A DNA stretch of 64,000 nucleotides from Nematopogon swammerdamellus (taxonomy: Eukaryota > Arthropoda > Insecta > Lepidoptera > Adelidae): assembly GCA_946902875.1 (NCBI GenBank), contig OX336354.1, forward strand, positions 62,001-126,000. The letters are read 5' to 3'. A program made the position numbers and the translations under genes. Positions 31,142 through 41,769 of the stretch are shown here, piece by piece; the first letter of the stretch is position 1; the number at the start of each line of letters is the position of its first letter. The notes under the pieces were generated by a model. The model saw nothing but the letters and a program-made list of their open reading frames with translations. It had not been told where the DNA came from and did not search any database.

Positions 31142-32665
31142 GAAGGTGTGGAACTAAGCTTGCGATGGCTTCACCCAACATATCCGGGCCCATCGGCAGT
31201 AGAGGAGGGTGTTAATCGAGGTCGGGACTAGCGAGTGGCCACTCTAAATTTCCCGCGCATGCTTCACGTTTCGGCTCGCATCAAGCCCTCGTCAGCTAGT
31301 CTGCGTTGACTAGGACGCGGGGAAACCACCAGTCGCGCTCTCTACCTATCCATATTCTGTAGGATGCTTCCAGTGACGTTTTCGAAGCTCTCTCCATATA
31401 TGAGCTTAGCGTCGATCTTGGCAGACCTAGATTCTTGAAGAGACTGTAGAGTGACTTCGCTGGTAGTCCTCTTGCTCCGACTTCCACAGCGAAGACAGAT
31501 CTGTCTTGAATCCGTTTCTCACAATCCGGTCTACTAAGTTGCAGTACTTGTTAAGTTTGATGTTGTGGTCCTTCGGTATGTTACTTTCCCATGTAACTGA
31601 AAGTTCAACAAGTACTACATGCTTTGTCGCTTTTGAGAATATGAGTATATCCGGTCTTAATGCTGTGGTACAAATTTCCGAAGACATTTGGTAATGCTTC
31701 TCACGTGTGTCCATCAACAATTCCCAATCTTTTGCTGCTCCCAAAACTGAAGAAGGTTTAGTCCTATCTTTGGGCAATTTATTGGCTCCAGGTTTCACAA
31801 AGTTGACCTTCTGGAAGCCGTTACTGGTTTGCCCTTTCCTGGTCCGTGCAATTGACAGGTCGATGGCCTCTCTGATGATTTGGAGGACTTTATTATGACG
31901 GTAGGAATAGTGGCCTCGCTCAAGTTGTATTTTGCATCCGCATAACAAATGTTTGGCCGTGCCTACGAACTCCTTACATGACGGGCATGTCTATTTGTAG
32001 ATTTCCCCCATCTAACTAGGTTACTCGGGTCGGGGAGAGTAAGCTGGAATGCATTTAAGTAGAACTTAAGCAGCTCAGGGGACCAGTTGTATATTATGGA
32101 TTTCCACTTCAATGCAGGAGGGATGCAGAGGGATGGAGAAGTCGCCCACTGTTAGCCAATCATTTTGCATTTCTAGTTTTAAGGCGTGAAGTTTGAAACC
32201 TTGTTCCATGTCCTCCTGAGCAAAACCTTTCAGCATTTCTTTATCAGACTTTGCTGTTTCTATGCCCAGTCCAGATCTATTGGTGCGTGTACCAACTTGG
32301 AATGATTTGTAGAAGTCGAGTCTCGATTCCAGTTCATCTGATAGCGATGTGTTGGGTAAGGCTTGAATAGCGCTATCATTGGAGTCTTTGAGTATACATC
32401 GTTTGGCTATTCTTTTGATAAAATATCGACGGTTTCTTAATGTTCAGTCCAAAGCTATTGTGAGATATGTACAGCGTTGACGAGTCAGCCGGGTGAGCCA
32501 GTCCAAACCATGACTTCAGGAATCTGGTCACATAAGAGTTTAACTAATTTAGTCAGGTTTTGCTTTGTGAAGTCGTAGACGAGAAATGGCCATGAAAGTT
32601 TTGATGTCAGATAGTTATCGTAAATCCATGCCTTTTGTGTACCCAGGAGGGGAAGATTGTCAGTT
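31142..32665 (-). mobile_element. R2-like LINE copy, 5' truncated, nested in an RNase-H LINE
   Basis: It aligns along its length with the longer copy at 35,700-37,590. Shared parts are the 3'UTR, the RLE region (RPDILIFSKATKHVVLVELS) and the C-terminal half of the RT ORF up to SYRKS. It carries extra frameshifts and small insertions, for example a duplicated GATGCAGAGG near 32,120. The boundary at about 32,665 is where similarity to the longer copy stops and the host RNase-H element resumes. Confidence 0.85.
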
Positions 32666-33300
32666 TTTTGACAGTGGATCCGTACAGAGTGTGATGTGGT
32701 ATAAATCCTTCAATCAGAACCGCAGAGCCTTCACAGGTTCCCTGGTCCCAGACGTGCACTTTACAATACAAAGGCCTAAAATAGTGCTAGCTCTAAGACT
32801 TCGTTCGGGCTACATTCCATTCAAAAATTTCAATACCTGATGAAAAAGAGAGATTCTCTAAAGTGTGATCGGTGCAACAACTAAGATGATGTGTACCAGT
32901 TAGTTGCTGATAATTGGAGACATCGCTAGACAGATCGGTATCGGTAGACAGACTCAATTTGTGTGTGTTTTTTTTTAAGACTGTTTGGCGAGCCGGAGTG
33001 AAAAATATATAGTACCTATGTATTTATATTACACTACGTTGAAAAGTCTCTATTCCTTAGGGAGTCTGGACCCTAAAGGCAGAGGAGATAAGTACCATGG
33101 GCCTGGCTGGTATTGAAAAATAATTTGTTAAGTGTTAAAAATATTGAATATGTGAATTAGGTTACACTTCACTTAGCTCTCCATAGTATTAAGTAATTGT
33201 GTTGTTGTTTTTTTTCTATGTTCTGCGACAGCGCCGGCGCACTGGGGGCACATATTAATCGAAATTAAGTACTCTGAAAACATATAATAAAATGTGTGTT
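32666..33300 (+). pseudogene. C-terminal piece and 3'UTR of the interrupted RNase-H LINE
   Basis: The frame reads FNQNRRAFTGSLVPDVHFTI, LALRLRSGYIPFKNF and, after a stop, KKRDSLKCDRCNN..DDVYQL. This is the conserved post-RNase H tail with a C-x2-C knuckle. A 3'UTR follows up to ATAATAAAATG near 33,290. It is the continuation of the piece at 30,940-31,141. Confidence 0.6.
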
Positions 33301-34199
33301 TTATTGTTTTCAAATTATTATTTCATGAGGACTGTTGTCTTAATCTATTTCATTAAGATTTAGTATTGATTATCTGTTCAATGATATCAAATGATATAGC
33401 TATTACTTGTGTACATACTATATACTGGATGGTAAAATGTGATGTTGTAGACTATCTAGCTAGACTATGTAGACTAGCGGCAGCTCCCAGCAGCCTGCAG
33501 CGCAGGCAGGACAACATTATAGTTCATATTTTAGCTTATAACATTGATATTTCTTCTTATTTTGGGTTTTGTTTGCTTATTATAAATAGTATTTAACCCT
33601 TTCCCTCCCACAACACCTGCGCGGGTCGAGTAATATATGTTCGCACATTTTCGTCTAGTAATATAACTTCAATGAATGTTTCTCCTTAAAACGAGTGAGA
33701 AGGACGGGCTGTACGGATAAAAACCTTTGCATTCCCTATAGAACACACCTTCAAAATATTCCCAGGATAAAAGAAATAAATTATTTTGACAGCTGTCTGA
33801 CATGATGGTAAACTGGTTTCTAGTCTAACGTTATTTAGAAAGCATTATTTGAATAGTTCAATTCCTGGTCTACACGCCAATATATTATGTGCATGTTTTA
33901 AGGTAGGAAAATTTAAAAAAATGTGGGGCGTATTTTGTTTTTCCTAGAGTAAAAAAAATTTGTCTGTGCTTCTAAACAAGTGAATCCAGATGGTTTTATA
34001 TCGTTTCGTGAATAATTTCATTGGCTATTAGTGCAAATAGAGTTTATTAATGTGACTCAATGATATTATAAGTTAAAAGGAGGTAGATAGGTTATCTGAG
34101 CTCCCAAGCGGCACATTAAATACAAGACCACAGTCCTGTCTGAAGTTAGTCGCCCACAAACTACGGACGCGTTCGGACCGCTAACCACGAGCCGCTAAC
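33301..34199. repeat. Dispersed unclassified repeats
   Basis: 33,640-33,775 matches 11,105-11,245 and 33,800-33,860 matches 14,660-14,720. 33,900-34,000 and 34,375-34,440 resemble 38,660-38,800 in the same orientation (TTGTTTTTCCT..., TTCATTATTTTACG.AATATTTGAG). No coding potential is seen. Confidence 0.45.
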
Positions 34200-34210
34200 A
34201 CATCGAAAAT

Positions 34211-34270
34211 GCCGTCGTGTGTAATGAGATTCTGCACTAATTCTAATAATTGGAATAAGACTATTCGAGT
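34211..34270 (+). pseudogene. THAP-like N-terminal fragment
   Basis: ATG at 34,209-34,211 opens MPSCVMRFCTNSNNWNKTIR, with a Cys pair and Asn as at the start of THAP zinc fingers. A similar start, MPSCGVKHLKTIMGK, occurs near 27,147. The frame does not continue to the rest of the domain. Confidence 0.35.
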
Positions 34271-34879
34271 CGGCGCATCACTTTATAGTTCTTCCTCTCA
34301 ACTTTTCAAGGACGTGCCATGTGTGAGCACTGAATGTCATATAGATAACCTATCTTTCCTAAAATATCATTGATTTGACTTCATTATTTTACGGAATATT
34401 TGAGTTTATGTGTGTGTGCCTAAATATCGCAAATGTGCGAGTGAAAGTGGTAAGCATTGAGCCTATAGGGTTCCCTGATATCCGCGCGGATACCATGTCT
34501 CCTACTCCCCCCGCCTTCTCGGGTATCCGCGCGGATATGCAGAAATGCTCACACAAAATGTTCGCACATTTTGCACACATGCTAATTCAGTGAATTTTTC
34601 TCGTTAGAACAAGAAAGAACTGTCGATAGATGATTAAAAAATCTGCCAAGTGCAAGTTCTACTCGCGGCCGGAGGGTTACGTAGATCCGCTATACCATAC
34701 CTGTCAAAAAAACCATATCCGTCTACTTTTGTCTTTCTACAATGCAAAATGTAAAAGCCTGTGGCGCCATCAATTATTCAGTAGCGTGACTAATCGATTC
34801 TTAGCACGTTTATTGTATGGGAACCCCTTAATTTTGTATTAATCGCTTTTTTTATTATATGTTGGCACATCTGCCATAA

Positions 34880-35030
34880 TAAAACATTCTGTGAACATTT
34901 TAACCGGCTACCTAATTACGGTTCAAAGATACAGCCCTTGGACGGCCGGACGGATGGACAGTCCGACAGACAGACGACATGGACTTAGTAATAGGCTTGC
35001 GTATGGATACGGAACCCTAAGAACCTGCCG
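34880..35030 (+). repeat. Repeat with GGTTCAAAGATACAG / GGAACCCTAA ends
   Basis: The block ends ATGGATACGGAACCCTAAGA, with TGGACGGCCGGACGGATGGA and GACAGACAGACGAC inside. The motif GGGTTCCGTAAC recurs three times at 50,112-50,270, suggesting a common mobile element end. Classification is not possible. Confidence 0.35.
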
Positions 35031-35159
35031 TTGATCTACACGGCTTGCGAAACGGGATAACACGCCGTTCATAAAAAAAGTTATATTTTGGCACAAGATT
35101 TCTTGATTTCTTTTATTTATGTGCGCCTTGTATTCAGTTCCACTGTCATTCTTAGTGTT

Positions 35160-35400
35160 CTTTTAGCTACACATAAATATATAATTTGTGTTGGGGAATG
35201 AAGAATGCTAACAAACTCAGATTTTTACGTCATTGTATTCTTTATAAAAAATAAAAAAACATTTGCGAAGAAAGTATGTCGATTAAGGAATTAGTTACCG
35301 AGATATGGAATTTAGAAAATAGGTACATGATGCGGGAGCCGGCTTGGCCGGCGCTCGCTGCGATGACGTCACGTCACAACACTCGCGCAGTCCGTCGTCG
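35160..35400 (+). repeat. Promoter-like module with CRE, left inverted copy
   Basis: The module includes a GAATGAAGAATGCTAAC block and a GC-rich TGACGTCACGTCACAACACTC core (35,362-35,382). The reverse complement of a similar module lies at 38,360-38,640. TGACGTCA is a palindromic CRE. In both cases a start codon follows about 100 bp later, pointing inward. Confidence 0.4.
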
Positions 35401-35485
35401 CGCGAACAGCGGTACGGCGCAGTATATTGTATTCTCTGTGAGGCACGGTCAGAGTTCACTAGAAGATTACGGAAAAACTTGTTTA

Positions 35486-35696
35486 AATGTCCAATCCAAA
35501 CACTAGAAAATTATGTGTAGTGCCAAAATGCTAAAGTACAACCACCAATGCACCGGAAAAGTTGTTTTTTTCGGTTCCACTGAATGTCCAAAAGAGAAAG
35601 AAATGGATAAAAGCCATGAAGAGGTTGGATCCATTTGGAGCTAAAAGCACAGTTTATTGCGAACATCACTTTGACGTAAATAGAGTATTTATGGGG
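35486..35696 (+). pseudogene. THAP domain fragment truncated by an R2-like LINE
   Basis: From the ATG at about 35,486 the frame reads MSNPNTRKLCVVPKC, a stop, then FFSVPLNVQKRKKWIKAMKR and STVYCEHHFD. The C-x4-C, Trp and C-x2-H pattern and spacing fit a C2CH THAP DNA-binding domain, found in host proteins and P-element-type transposases. The sequence stops where the R2-like 3' end begins. Confidence 0.65.
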
Positions 35697-35699
35697 AAG

Positions 35700-37590
35700 G
35701 TGTGGATCTAAGCTTACGATGGCTTCACCGAACATATCCGGGCCCATCGGCAGTAGAGGAGGGTATTAATCGAGGCCGGGACTAGCGAGTGGCCACTCTA
35801 AATTTCCCGCGCATGCTTCACGTTTCGGCTCGCTTCAAGCCCTCGTCAGCTAGTCTGCGTTGACTAGGACGCGGGGAAACCACCAGTCCCGCTCTCGACC
35901 TCCCTCTCTCTACCTATCCATATTCTGTAGGATGCTTCCAGTGACGTTTTCGAAGCTCTCTCCATATATGAGCTTAGCGTCGATCTTGGGAGCCCTAGAT
36001 TCTTGAAGAGACTGTAGAGCGACTTCGCTGGTAGTCCCCTTGCTCCGACTTCCACAGCGAAGAGATCAGTCTTGAATCCGTTTCTCACAATCCGGTCTAC
36101 TAAGTTGCAGTACTTGTTAAGTTTGATGTTGTGGTCCTTCGGTATGTTACTTTCCCATGGAACTGTAAGTTCAACAAGTACTACATGCTTTGTCGCTTTT
36201 GAGAATATGAGTATATCCGGTCTTAATGCTGTGGTACAGATTTCCGAAGGCATTTGGTAATGCTTCTCATGTGTGTCCATCAACAATTCCCAATCCTTTG
36301 CTGCTCCCAAAATTGAAGAAGGTTTAGTCCTATCTTTGGGCAGCTTATTGGCTCCAGGTTTCACAAAGTTGACCTTCTGGAAGCCGCTACTGGTTTGCCC
36401 TTTCCTGGTCCGTGCAATTGACAGGTTGATGGCCTCTCTGATGATTTGGAGGACTTTATCATGACGGTAGGAATACTGGCCTCGCTCAAGTAGTATTTTG
36501 CATCCGCATAACAAATGTTTGGCCGTGCCTACGAACTCCTTACATGACGGGCATAGTTTATTTGTAGATTTCCCCCATCTAACTAGGTTACTCGGGTCGG
36601 GGAGAGTAAGCTGGAATGCATTTAAGTAGAACTTAAGCAGCTCAGGGGACCAGTTGTATATTATGGATTTCCACTTCAATGCAGGAGGGATGCAGAAGTC
36701 ACCCACTGTTAGCCAATCATTCTGCATTTCTAGGTTTAAGGCGTGAAGTTTGAAGCCTTGTTCCATGTCCTCCTGAGCAAAACCTTTCAGTATTTCTTTA
36801 TCAGACTTTGCTGTTTCTATGCCCAATCCAGATCTATTGGTGCGTGTACCAACTTGGAATGATTTGTAGAAGTCGAGTCTCGATTCCAGTTCATCTGATA
36901 GTGATGTGTTGGGTAAGGCTTGAATAGCGCTATCATTGGAGTCTTTGAGTATACATCGTTTGGCTATTCTCGCCTTTTGATAAAATATCGACGGTTTCTT
37001 AATGTTCAGTCCAAAGTTATTGTGAGATCTGTATAGCGTTGACGAGTCAGCCGGGTGAGCCAGTCCAAACCATGATTTCAGGAATCTGGTCACATACGAG
37101 TCTAATTTAGTCAGGTTTTGCTTTGTGAAGTCGTAGACGAGAAATGGCCATGAAAGTTTTGATGTCAGGTAGTTATCGTAAATCCATGCCTTTTGTGTAC
37201 CCAGAAGGGGAAGATTGTCAGTTTGGCGGAGGCTCTCTTCGAAAAGTTGGACAATATCATCAGTAGGATGCTCCTTTCCTCTGCTGGTGATCCTTTTGCC
37301 CAAGAATTTAAAAGGAGCTTCATCAGCCACGGTTGCGATTGGTTTTCCGGCTACTGTCAAACCTGGATTGCTCGAGGTAAACTTTGAACCTTTCCTGGTT
37401 AAGCTCAAACAGTAGCACTTCGCTGGTTTTATCTTCATCCCTTTGGTCCATTCACAATAGTCATCCACCACCTTAAGAAGCGACTGATTTTGTTTTGGAT
37501 TGCGGGTTAACAGCGTAATATCATCCGCAAATGCCAGGTAAAATCTAGATTGGTCCGTAGATATTGCGCATGAAGGTTGTACCTACTTAC
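35700..37590 (-). mobile_element. R2-like LINE, longest copy, 5' truncated
   Basis: The element lies on the minus strand from about 37,590 (RT palm) to the 3' end at 35,700, with a 3'UTR of about 165 bp. The 3' terminus is CCACACCTT.. as in copies at 2,749, 26,810, 31,142 and 55,174. No poly-A tail is present. A TTCC-like extension (GGAAGG on the + strand) is seen at several copies. The N-terminal half, including zinc fingers and RT motifs before FADD, is absent. Confidence 0.85.
35864..37471 (-). CDS. C-terminal RT and restriction-like endonuclease of R2-like LINE
   Basis: The 535-codon frame is uninterrupted. In-frame upstream codons extend it to the RT motif AFADDITLLTRNP at about 37,500-37,534, so the listed GTG start is not real. 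The thumb region follows. Then comes a CPSCKEFVGTAKHLLCGC knuckle (CCHC) and the endonuclease RPDILIFSKATKHVVLVELT, in which RPD and the later acidic residue fit the PD-(D/E)xK pattern of R2/R4/NeSL-type LINEs. An E replaces the usual D. It ends TAG/TGA-free until 35,864. An open frame of this length implies recent insertion, but without its N-terminus it cannot be autonomous. Confidence 0.75.
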   Translation of the reverse strand: MVDDYCEWTKGMKIKPAKCYCLSLTRKGSKFTSSNPGLTVAGKPIATVADEAPFKFLGKRITSRGKEHPTDDIVQLFEESLRQTDNLPLLGTQKAWIYDNYLTSKLSWPFLVYDFTKQNLTKLDSYVTRFLKSWFGLAHPADSSTLYRSHNNFGLNIKKPSIFYQKARIAKRCILKDSNDSAIQALPNTSLSDELESRLDFYKSFQVGTRTNRSGLGIETAKSDKEILKGFAQEDMEQGFKLHALNLEMQNDWLTVGDFCIPPALKWKSIIYNWSPELLKFYLNAFQLTLPDPSNLVRWGKSTNKLCPSCKEFVGTAKHLLCGCKILLERGQYSYRHDKVLQIIREAINLSIARTRKGQTSSGFQKVNFVKPGANKLPKDRTKPSSILGAAKDWELLMDTHEKHYQMPSEICTTALRPDILIFSKATKHVVLVELTVPWESNIPKDHNIKLNKYCNLVDRIVRNGFKTDLFAVEVGARGLPAKSLYSLFKNLGLPRSTLSSYMERASKTSLEASYRIWIGREREVESGTGGFPAS

Positions 37591-38167
37591 TTGACTAGTT
37601 ATTATATTTGCCTTACCTATATCGTCATCGTGCTTATCATGCGAAGGTCGTAGTTAGACCGCATATTCAATCTTGGTTGAAAGGTTGGGACTTGGGATAA
37701 TGTGTCATGTTTTTTTATTATGTTTCCCTCTTATAGTTTTCATTAGTTAGGTAAGTATAAATATAATAAAACAATATCAAACCAGAGGTACAAAACCTTT
37801 AATGTAAAATTTTAACAAGATGTCTTTTATTAGGGTATGTCTTTAATATAGGTACTTTCGATTTAGCATGCTAGCGGGAGGTGGAGTAGAGGGGTGAAGG
37901 AGGGGAATCCCCCCTAAAAGGGAAAGTGCGGAGACGCATAGTTTAGGGCTTAGGGGATATAATTTATTTAACATTTGAAAGACTAACATTTAATAGACGT
38001 TTGACGCCGCGTAATGTCACTACTTAACTCACTTCATTACACTCAACAATAGGAAGTATTTGTGGAATAAGTTTATTGGTAAAATATTATTATAACGAGA
38101 AAAGGGGTATTTATTGGTATTATAAATTTTGGAAAAGCAAATGTTAGAAGGCAGACAGAGAAGTGAA
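37591..38167. other. AT-rich unassigned sequence
   Basis: No coding or repeat partner recognised. A GGGGTGAAGGAGGGGAATCC segment lies at about 37,893. Confidence 0.35.
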
Positions 38168-38302
38168 CTTACTTTTGCATTTTCACTCCTCGCATTTCGG
38201 CGGCAAAGAAATCACTATTCTTTGAAAAATAATGAGCGACCATAATGGCATCGATTTTCGGTAGATTGTTCGATTGTCCTTTTTCATAGCCTTCTTCCAT
38301 TG
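38168..38302 (-). pseudogene. Exon-like fragment ending in a strong donor
   Basis: On the minus strand an ATG at about 38,302 opens MEEGYEKGQSNNLPKIDAIM and VAHYFSKNSDFFAAEMRGVK, ending MQK|GTAAGT. The protein looks structured and the donor is near-consensus, so this is a real or recently real first coding exon. Upstream, 38,360-38,640 is the inverted promoter-like module. I believe similar segments occur in insect proteins associated with THAP genes, but I cannot name the family. No second exon was found. Confidence 0.45.
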
Positions 38303-38359
38303 TACTGTAATATTAATTATTTGAATAGAACTCTAAACTTTACGACACGAAACAAAACA

Positions 38360-38640
38360 AAATAAACAATCCAGTAATGCTGGTGGCCGTGGCGGAGGCG
38401 CGGCGGAAGGCGCGCGAGTACGAGTGAGTGAGTGTTGTAACGTGACGTCACGCCATGGCCGGGCGCCCGCGCGCAATATTCGAAATTTACGGGAGTTTTA
38501 AATGAATGTAAAATCAAAACTACTTGATCTTTTTGAATGAAACAAAAACGAGTGTATTTGTATACATACAAACTCTATTATAAGAAAGTTTAAAGCGAAT
38601 TTCTATAATGAGCATTCTTCATTGTCAGTTTTGGGTTATT
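38360..38640 (-). repeat. Promoter-like module with CRE, right inverted copy
   Basis: GTGTTGTAACGTGACGTCAC (38,433-38,452) is the reverse of the core at 35,362-35,382, and GAGCATTCTTCATT near 38,610 corresponds to GAATGAAGAATGCT near 35,197. The module lies directly upstream of the minus-strand exon-like fragment. Confidence 0.4.
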
Positions 38641-41229
38641 TATAAGAATCCGGAAAAAATGTCGGGCAAGTTTATTGTTTTTCCTGGACTTAAAAAATTC
38701 CGTTTGTGCTTCTAATAAGTCAATTCACGTAGAGTTTATTATTCTGCCTTCATTATTTTACGAAATATTTGAGATTACGTGTGCGCGGGGCGGGTGTGCC
38801 AAAATTTTGCGAATTTTCGCGCATGTGCACGGCATGCGAGCCAGGGGTAGGAAGATATATTTAAAAATTTGGGAAGCCTTCAGGTTCATTATGTAGGTGG
38901 AAAAGGGTTAAAGTAGGGTTAATCTATATATGAATGACATTATCATCCGCTGCGCTGTTGTGGCGGACTGTTGTTGCTGCGGCTAATTTGAAATATGTTT
39001 TGTTATTTATACAAACTGTTACATATCTAAATCTCTCTTGTTTGTCCAAATATATATTTTTTATCCGTTCTATATGCGATCATTCCAATTAATTAAATTT
39101 TTTTTTACATAGTGCCTATTGACATTTCAAATAATATGTGTACCTATTTACTAAAAAAATTAAGAAATTGTATTCAATAGAAAAAAGAGAAAACAGTTTT
39201 TCTTTAACAGAGAAATGTAAATTTTGACTTGTTGATCGATGATCGTACAAACAAACGATGTCATTAGGGTTGTCTCCACTTGTATGCGCAGTAGCTACAC
39301 AGCGGCTCACGTTCACCGACAAGAAACTGCGTATATAAATATAGTAGTATGATAATAATGCTACTTCCTGACGTACAAACATGTCTCATTCAACTTTTAT
39401 ATACAATGTTATACACCGGGTGACTTGCCGTGGACCACGAGGGGCATTCCCGTTCCCGGCGAGCTCCTTTCAACTGAATTGCTACGCATTGAGCAAAAAT
39501 AACCATTCACATTATGTGATATGACGTTATCTCCATAAGTATTAGGTTTATAAACAAATGTCAGTATATTTTCGTCTCCAAACAGGCCACATAACATGCA
39601 GGTGAAAAGTGTACAGTACACCTGTAAATATTGGTTTAATTCTTAATCACAGTCCATTTAGGTACCAGAAGTTGATTGAACCCACCCGGCACCGATCCTA
39701 GTTCACCTAGGAGCTAGGAGCTAGGAGCTAGGCCAGGCCAGGCTGGGGAGCGAGTGGAGCTCCACACTCGAACACAATGTTGTGCGGAGTTGCGTGTTGC
39801 TAATACTTATTTGTTGCGAGTACCTACTGGACTCTGTGCCTTATGTAGATAGTAATAAGCCCATGTTGCATTTTCTAATAAAACTTAATTGATAGTGTCT
39901 CACAACACACAATGCCTCGTGTTTTATTTGATTATTGATATTGTTATGATTGACTTGAGTAGGTACCTATATGTACCTACAAGTGCATACATATTGTTAC
40001 CTTCCTTCCCCTATGGACTGTATGGAGTAGTGGAGTAGAGTAGACAGTACTAGACAGACATGCACTGGTGGATGTTCATTTGGCATGGTCCCTTGTACGC
40101 GTACGATCTGAGTGCATTTGCGGTATGAGGTGAGACGCCGACACCTCCCCGCGCGCGCCTGCAGTCCAGTAGCGTGGCGTTCATACAATCCGATTCCCGC
40201 CGGCTTCCCTTATATCTAACCTACACCTCCGGCTTCCCTCAGTCAAATTTTCACGCCACGCCACTGCTGCAGTCTAGTGCTGACCTTGACGTCTTTCGCA
40301 CGCGCATCAATAGCGTTACTATACTACCTACCGCTACAAGTGCGCGCAATCAGTGCACTATGTAAACAGTTATATTATACATGTTTGCTCTAGTATAATT
40401 TATCGACCTATCACTGTTTAGGTCGCAGCACTAACGCATTCCTCAAGAGCTGCACTCAGATCGTACGCGTACCTACCTACAGTACTGCTCGTCGGTTTAG
40501 GTGCTAGTGCTACGACAGAATAAATAAGGGAGATCGTTGTTCTGTGTGTGCCACACACGCTCTGGGTGCACATGTCCGATCTGCTGTCTAAGCCCTAGCT
40601 CCCAACCTCTGCTCCCAACTCCCAACCCAGTAGGCTTTGCCAGTAGGTAGTTTTTTTTTCAGGTAACCCTTCCAATTATAGTATGCACGCCGCATGCTTC
40701 TATCTAGTGAACTTGACTATACAGTCCGTTTCTGTTTGATCAATCGAAGTCAAGTCAGTATGAATGAATGTAGATAGAAATACATTATTACTCAAAAAAC
40801 TAATTTACATAAACAAACGATAAGTAATTTACATAAGGTGCAAAGGCGGAATTATCCCTTACATTGCCTTACAAGGATTTCTCCCGGTCAACCATTGAAT
40901 CTTAAATGTCAACCTGTCCATTACACCTTGTTCCTGTTGGATCTACATTACATACCTACGTGCTATATGTCAGTGCTTCCTTTTGTTCGTGTGCCAACTG
41001 TCGAGTAGCTATGTAAGTACCAACCAACTACATTGAAGGTCGGAAGACCCCAACAAAATAGGTACCTGTTTAGAAAAACATTTGTACTGGAGGGGAGGAG
41101 GCGGCTGTGGCGATTTCAATGGCACCTTTAAATCAAGGAATCTTTATCATGTGACATTATTATACATAAGTTGGTTACAAATCAGTAGAAATACATAAAC
41201 ATTAAACTTTTATATTTTAAGTATATAAA
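38641..41229. other. Mostly unassigned sequence
   Basis: 38,660-38,830 matches 33,900-34,440 weakly. A short GAGCTAG tandem run lies at 39,710-39,732. 40,763-40,905 is a minus-strand retroelement 3' end similar to 131-300. No exon or gene is recognised in the remaining sequence. Confidence 0.35.
40763..40905 (-). mobile_element. 3'-end fragment of a non-LTR retroelement, second copy
   Basis: AATGTAGATAGAAATACATT and GCAAAGGCGGAATTATCCCT align with 131-300, and the order of blocks is the same. Confidence 0.4.
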
Positions 41230-41640
41230 GAAATACAACCATACACTAATACACTAAAATTAATATTCAGAAAACCTACAAAAAATAAATTTGTGAAAAG
41301 TCCGCCGAAGCGCCGTCTCTGCCGACGCCAAGTGTACCCAGTACGCTCGCCGCGTTACCCCTCTGAATCTCAATACTAATCCGCCATTTAAGGGAGGCTT
41401 TGGAACGACGGTCGCCAGTCCTCTCCGCGAGAAGCTTTCCCAGCTTCTCCGTGAAAACCTTGCTTTCAGACGGCCATGGTCCCAAAGTCTCCACGGCGAA
41501 AGGTTGAAACCAAAGCGGTCACGCAGCGAGCTGTACAATCTCATCTTGGCGGCGGCGGCAGCCTTGTTTGCCGCGGCCTCGGCAGACAAGGAGATAACGG
41601 GAACATGGCCTATAAATCTATGTGGGTACAAAAAAGTTAG
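41230..41640 (-). pseudogene. C-terminal RT-associated fragment of a LINE
   Basis: The minus strand encodes VPVISLSAEAAANKAAAAAK, then after a frameshift METLGPWPSESKVFTEKLGK, LLAERTGDRRSKASLKWRIS and IEIQRGNAASVLGTL. From memory this order (ETLGPW..E, G.L...TGD, IQRGNAASVLGT) is typical of the C-terminal end of a widespread animal LINE protein. Its clade is left open. The remainder of the element is absent. Confidence 0.55.
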
Positions 41641-41769
41641 ATGGAACGGACTTATTGGTGTTATAATTTTTTTATTATAGTATACGAGTAAGGTGCGGGT
41701 GCGAGGGAGAACAGTGACGAGCGCTGTGCGAGAGAAGCAATATGAGCACAGAGCGGGCGCGAGAGAGAT

